Shown here: one piece after another, positions 6,544 through 9,227 of the stretch
Layout of the letters: each line of letters begins with the position of its first letter
Position numbering within the stretch: position 1 is the first letter of the stretch
DNA from: Nitrososphaeria archaeon
GTDB lineage: Archaea > Thermoproteota > Nitrososphaeria > Conexivisphaerales > UBA164
Assembly: GCA_029775955.1 (NCBI GenBank)
Contig: JARVJW010000135.1
Span: 1 to 9,227, forward strand
Direction: 5' to 3'
DNA length: 9,227 nt
Program-made: the position numbers and the translations under genes
Notes under the pieces: generated by a model
What the model was told of the DNA's origin: nothing
Database searches by the model: none
What the model saw: the letters and a program-made list of their open reading frames with translations, nothing else

Positions 6544-6950
6544 AAGGTAAAGTTAGAACAATTGAGGTTAATGCCTTTGTACATGAAACAGAAGATTTGC
6601 AAAAAATAGAATCCTCAGTTAAAAATTTAATACCTGAAGCTTCAATACAGGAGGAAGATTTGAAAGGTCACTACGGAACAATAATTAAAAAAATTAATCT
6701 AAAGTTTAACGGGCCAGGCAGTGATCAAAAGCTAACAAGCCTATTTTCTAAAATAGACGCATTTAAGAGAGGTGATATATATTCCCAAATAATTAAAGGT
6801 ATGGAATATAACAAAATTTATATTAGAATTGATAAGCAAGAATTAGTTAAAAATTTAATTAAACTGAATGGGGACAATCAAATAAAAATTATCATTACAT
6901 TTTATTCTGCACGTGACGCTAGAGAATATCTAGCCGAACAGGGCAGATAA
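6540..6950 (+). CDS. COG1325/DUF54-type RNA-binding protein, predicted exosome-associated
   Basis: The 136-residue protein opens VRTIEVNAFVHETEDLQKIESSVKNL and continues with an EEDLKGHYGT segment, then KINLKFNG, and ends in ITFYSARDAREYLAE. This pattern (I-x-x-F-x-H-x-T-E, then GHxG) is that of the archaeal COG1325/DUF54 family, predicted to bind RNA and listed as a possible exosome partner. It starts at TTG, overlapping the tiaS stop as TTGA, with GGTGA 7 nt upstream; no better in-frame start is seen. Translational coupling with tiaS is likely, making a tRNA-modification and RNA-handling pair. Its last 21 bp overlap the end of the convergent rpl12 gene. The family call is good; the biochemical role is not established. 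Confidence 0.8.
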   Translation: MKGKVRTIEVNAFVHETEDLQKIESSVKNLIPEASIQEEDLKGHYGTIIKKINLKFNGPGSDQKLTSLFSKIDAFKRGDIYSQIIKGMEYNKIYIRIDKQELVKNLIKLNGDNQIKIIITFYSARDAREYLAEQGR

Positions 6951-7238
6951 GCCTTCAATAGCTTCTCCACCCTTCTTTTCTTCTTCCTTGTTTTCTGTAG
7001 GCTGAGGGACTTGCTGCTGTGAAGTTGTAGGTGCTTGCTGCTGTGTTGGCGCAACTGTTGTTGCAACTGCACTTTTCAATACATCATCAATATTTACTTG
7101 TTTTAGCGCTGCAACAAGTGCTTTAATCTTAATATCATCTGTCTCTGCACCTGCAGCCTGAGTAACTTTTTTCAAATTTTCCTCAGATATCTCTTTACCT
7201 GCACTATGAAGAAACAAAGCAGCATACACATAATCCAT
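6930..7238 (-). CDS. rpl12: Large-subunit acidic stalk protein P1 (archaeal L12)
   Basis: The 102-residue protein starts MDYVYAALFLHSAGKEI, the characteristic archaeal P1/aL12 N terminus (dimerisation and P0-binding helices, residues 1-58). A Gln/Pro/Thr hinge (about 64-83) and a charged EEEKK stretch follow. It ends AIEGLSALFG, the conserved tail that contacts translational GTPases. Several P1 dimers on P0 form the stalk that recruits aEF1A and aEF2. In many archaea rpl12 follows rpl10 and rpl1; here it stands alone with its own promoter and no L10 upstream, since upstream DNA holds a structured element and transposon relics. The hinge is unusually Gln-rich for an archaeal P1. The gene is intact, and its stop lies inside the convergent DUF54 gene. 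Confidence 0.95.
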   Translation of the reverse strand: MDYVYAALFLHSAGKEISEENLKKVTQAAGAETDDIKIKALVAALKQVNIDDVLKSAVATTVAPTQQQAPTTSQQQVPQPTENKEEEKKGGEAIEGLSALFG

Positions 7239-7257
7239 CTTTATTCAACCACTTACA

Positions 7258-7280
7258 CATCTATAGCTTCTATATATAAC
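7258..7280 (-). promoter_or_regulatory. rpl12 promoter region with two candidate TATA boxes
   Basis: On the minus strand GTTATATATA (7280-7271) is the stronger TATA and predicts a leader of about 12 nt. A weaker GCTATAGATG (7267-7258) would give a leaderless message starting at the ATG at 7238. No Shine-Dalgarno sequence is visible, so the choice stays open. Confidence 0.5.
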
Positions 7281-7282
7281 CT

Positions 7283-7367
7283 TATCGCCAAGTTCGGCTG
7301 TGGGACAAAATTCCACAAATGGGGTCCCCACACCGTCGTGCATGGGCACGGCGGTTAGCCGGCGCTA
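7283..7367 (-). ncRNA. Candidate structured RNA with a three-way junction
   Basis: This GC-rich block in AT-rich surroundings folds into helices that abut one another. P1: 7286-7289 with 7361-7364 (CGCC/GGCG) and 7296-7298 with 7358-7360 (GGC/GCC), with AAGTTC bulged between. P2: 7299-7306 with 7324-7332 (TGTGGGAC / GTCCCCACA, one C bulged), with a small inner CCA/TGG hairpin. P3: 7333-7341 with 7346-7354 (CCGTCGTGC / GCACGGCGG, one G.U) capped by a 4-nt loop. Only TTA (7355-7357) is unpaired at the junction. The strand is uncertain; minus is chosen because CTATAAAAG (7407-7399) would put a start near 7378. It does not match 5S rRNA, SRP RNA, RNase P RNA or a tRNA that I know. It could also be DNA structure at the edge of the mobile relic. 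Confidence 0.45.
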
Positions 7368-7398
7368 TATGTATGAAAGGACGAATTTTTTAACTTCA

Positions 7399-7407
7399 CT
7401 TTTTATA
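7399..7407 (-). promoter_or_regulatory. Possible TATA box for the structured RNA
   Basis: On the minus strand CTATAAAAG is a good TATA-like string, placing transcription start near 7378, about 14 nt before the first helix of the candidate RNA. On the plus strand the same bases sit directly before the relic transposase ATG, too close to serve as its TATA. Confidence 0.25.
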
Positions 7408-7409
7408 GC

Positions 7410-8285
7410 ATGGCGGAACTGCACAGCGCCGACATTCAGGCCAAGCTGAAGGACATAAGCTATTACATAAGAATACCTCAAGGAGCACCCGAAGAAGGAG
7501 ATGGACTGGAGGACCTATGAGCAGCAGTACGCCAGAAGGATAAAGGAAGGAGGCCATGATGATGCTGGAGCCGCTGATACACGAAGCCGTGACCACCATA
7601 GGGGTGTACCAGGAAGGTGAGACAAAGGGAAGGCCGGAGATGCTCACCCTTGAGCAGAAGGTCAAGATGCTGCTGACAAGCAGCTGGTAGGTGAATCAAA
7701 CAGGATGTTTGCCAACATGCTGGATATATTCTCCATGGTGTCCGGGATGGATGTGTCGTATAAAACGGTGGAGAGGCTGTATTCCGATGGCATGATCATG
7801 ATGGTGCTACACAACCTGCTCATGCTAAGAAGAAAGGAAATGGGGTCACCGTGTCCGACGCCACCGGCGATTGGACAGGCTACTTCCTGACCATCAAGAA
7901 GAACTATGAGTTGTATGCTAAGAAGCTTAAGGATATGGCAAATGTCAATAAGGAAAAAGGCAGCTTTTTGCCTACATGTTAGCCATAATGGGCTTGAATG
8001 ATGTACATCTTGTTCAAGCCAGAAATGAATGCCTTTGACAGGGCAATGCTAACATGTTGATACTGATACAGAAGGCTTGGCAGGCACTGTATGTAGGCTC
8101 CCCCCTGTTTGGCGGGAAGGTGTACATAATCCCAAATTCAATGTTAAATGGTTTCCAGAAGTAGGGCACTATCAAAGAGTTTGTAGCTAAATAAAATAGC
8201 ATGAATAATATCATAAGAGGAGCAATTCCGACAATTTGCTGCAGACAAGATGTTGGGCATTGCCCAGATGCGTGATGACAGAATT
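7410..8285 (+). pseudogene. Decayed DDE-type IS transposase
   Basis: Reading frames must be switched repeatedly, with several in-frame stops, but the pieces join into one transposase. MAELHSADIQAKLKDISYYI opens at 7410; then KKEMDWRTYEQQYARRIKE; then KGRPEMLTLEQKVKMLLT; then GESNRMFANMLDIFSMV and VERLYSDG, a helical N-terminal region. VSDATGDWTGYFLTIKK carries the first catalytic Asp (7857-7859 or 7869-7871). LFAYMLAIMGL, GGKVYIIPNSM and FAADKMLG, then DDRI, follow, as in archaeal IS transposases with an RNase H fold. The second Asp region (normally RLDxYYS) is unrecognisable, and the position before FAADK reads Asp instead of the usual Glu. GC content is clearly above the host genes, a sign of transfer. 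No intact element ends were found. The exact IS family (ISNCY-like is my guess) is not resolved. Confidence 0.78.
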
Positions 8286-8337
8286 TAAAACTATGCACCG
8301 GTTTATGGCACAATCTATTCAACTTTGATAGGTAACC

Positions 8338-9227
8338 ATGCAATGTGTCCACACCCATATTATGGAAAAGCTTAGGACTACGAGCCACAAGAGGAAGTGC
8401 CTCACGGACATGCAGAGCGCGATAAGGTATGCTATTGAAGTTGCCTATGAAATGGCTATACATTATTACAATAGGATATCTTCGCCAATTGCATTGAGGT
8501 CAAGCCGTGGTTCGTGTCAAACTACGATTATGCGATTCACCACCTCAACCCCGTTTCTGCCATTGCCTGATAATATAAGAAGAACCATCATGGCTAGCTG
8601 TTCAAGGTGACAAAGTGAGGGTAACGCTCCAGCCCGGGCATTACGCTTATGTCCCAATAAACACTGAGAACAAGCACTTCCTGGCATGCAGCAAGGGCAA
8701 AGCTTAGAGCTCTTGCTGACTGACAATTTTGTATGTGTTAACCATATCGGAAATGACCCTAGCTTCGTGGCGCAGGACTTCACTATAGATTTCACGTTTG
8801 CTGAGTGACGGCAGGCCTGTGCTGAAAGGAACTGACACACAGAGCATTTATAACATAGCGCACATACAGAACGACTTCTCCAGGAGGAGGAAGAGCCTAC
8901 ATAAGCACAATAGGCAGAAGAACTGCGTCAATGATGCCTTGCTACTGTGAAGGAAAACCCAGGCGCATCATTTGTATTTGAAGACTAGTGGAAACAACAG
9001 GAAGTTCAGGACAAAGTTGAACAAATGAAAGGCTTTACCAGAAGATGATTTAATACAAGTCCTCATTCAAGACCGTTTACGTGAACCCAAGAGGGGCTTC
9101 AGAGTGTCCTGTCTGTGGTGATAAGCACCAGGCTTGGGGGATATCGAAATGCGAAACCTGTGGTGTGGACTACGACAGGCTTGCCATAACCCTGCGGCTA
9201 CCGTGAGTGCGGATGGCCTTCTTTGAA
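8338..9227 (+). pseudogene. tnpB: Decayed TnpB (IS200/IS605-type RNA-guided nuclease), runs to the window edge
   Basis: Frame switching reconstructs a TnpB. A helical N-terminal part includes SHKRKCLTDMQSAIRYAIEV (from about 8383). A wedge-like part follows: DKVRVTLQPGHYAYVPIN and LLLTDNFVCVNHIG. A likely RuvC-I segment DFTIDFTFAE follows (Asp codon 8788-8790). LSDGRPVLKG and a basic helix FSRRRKSLHKHNRQ come next. RuvC-II is SFVFED (Glu codon 8980-8982), with TAG replacing the next Leu. YKSSFKTVYVNPRGASECPV begins the zinc finger: Cys codons at 9105, 9114, 9150 and 9159. GVDYDR opens RuvC-III, where the frame breaks before the catalytic Asp. At least six frameshifts or stops make it inactive. 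The true N terminus is unclear (8286-8338 may belong to it). Its 3' end and any omega-RNA lie at or beyond the edge. Confidence 0.82.

Noticed and set aside
7281..7370. 5S rRNA, SRP RNA, tRNA or H/ACA RNA identity for the hairpin block
   Set aside because: A CCGAACTTGGC string on the minus strand recalls 5S rRNA, but length, helix order and other conserved loops do not fit. No T-loop or SRP loop is present, and the ACA after P2 lacks a proper upper stem.
7556..7577. C/D-box-like ATGATGA followed by CTGA
   Set aside because: The spacing is short, no terminal stem or second box pair is present, and the bases lie in the decayed transposase frame.
7396..7699. Two minus-strand open frames in the relic region
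   Set aside because: They are antisense to the decayed transposase and show Ser/Leu/Pro/His-rich shadow composition.
8014..8840. Further minus-strand frames in the relic region
   Set aside because: They oppose recognisable TnpB and transposase motifs on the plus strand and have no family features.
8338..9227. Interpretation as a Cas12f-type CRISPR effector
   Set aside because: No CRISPR repeats, cas1 or cas2 are visible, and the reconstructed length and motif spacing fit an IS-encoded TnpB next to another transposase relic.
1..9227. CRISPR array, tRNA genes, replication origin
   Set aside because: No regularly spaced identical repeats, no tRNA T-arm consensus with matching acceptor stem, and no clustered origin-type repeats were seen on either strand.

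Overview
The window looks like part of a small, gene-dense, AT-rich archaeal chromosome. Evidence for Archaea: a Zn-ribbon/HTH MBF1-type factor, ribosomal proteins S30e and P1 (aL12), TiaS (the archaeal tRNA-Ile2 agmatidine synthase), and several genes whose start codon lies about 25-30 nt downstream of a BRE/TATA-like element, the signature of leaderless transcripts. S30e and the crenarchaeal-style HflX favour a TACK-type lineage (Thermoproteota and relatives). This placement is an inference, and the exact lineage is not resolved.

Layout, left to right. Bases 1-300 hold a possible decayed reading-frame tail and the aMBF1 promoter. aMBF1 (301-690, +) and an HflX GTPase (897 or 909 to 1961, +) follow. 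A two-gene minus-strand operon (2968 to 1956) encodes two related winged-helix proteins. S30e (3156-3326, +) converges on a minus-strand protein (4463-3318) with four CBS domains and a C-terminal HPF-like domain, a likely ribosome-hibernation factor of the Dri type. A 309-bp divergent regulatory region carries a degenerate direct repeat and a shared motif upstream of both promoters. It leads into a plus-strand cluster: a ribbon-helix-helix-like protein, TiaS and a COG1325-type RNA-binding protein. Ribosomal P1 (7238-6930, -) converges on the end of that cluster.

From about 7280 to the end the composition changes to clearly higher GC. First comes a GC-rich segment of about 85 bases that folds on paper into a compact three-way junction. 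Next are two consecutive same-strand transposase relics, a DDE-type transposase (about 7410-8285) and a TnpB (about 8338 to the window edge). Both are broken by many frameshifts and stops but keep recognisable motifs.

The left 7.2 kb is mostly translation-centred: ribosomal proteins S30e and P1, a ribosome-associated GTPase, a probable hibernation factor, a tRNA-modifying enzyme and an RNA-binding protein, with a few DNA-binding regulators. All three convergent gene pairs overlap at their 3' ends. The least explained items are the three-way-junction RNA candidate, the repeat-bearing divergent promoter region, the paired winged-helix paralogues and the CBS-HPF fusion.
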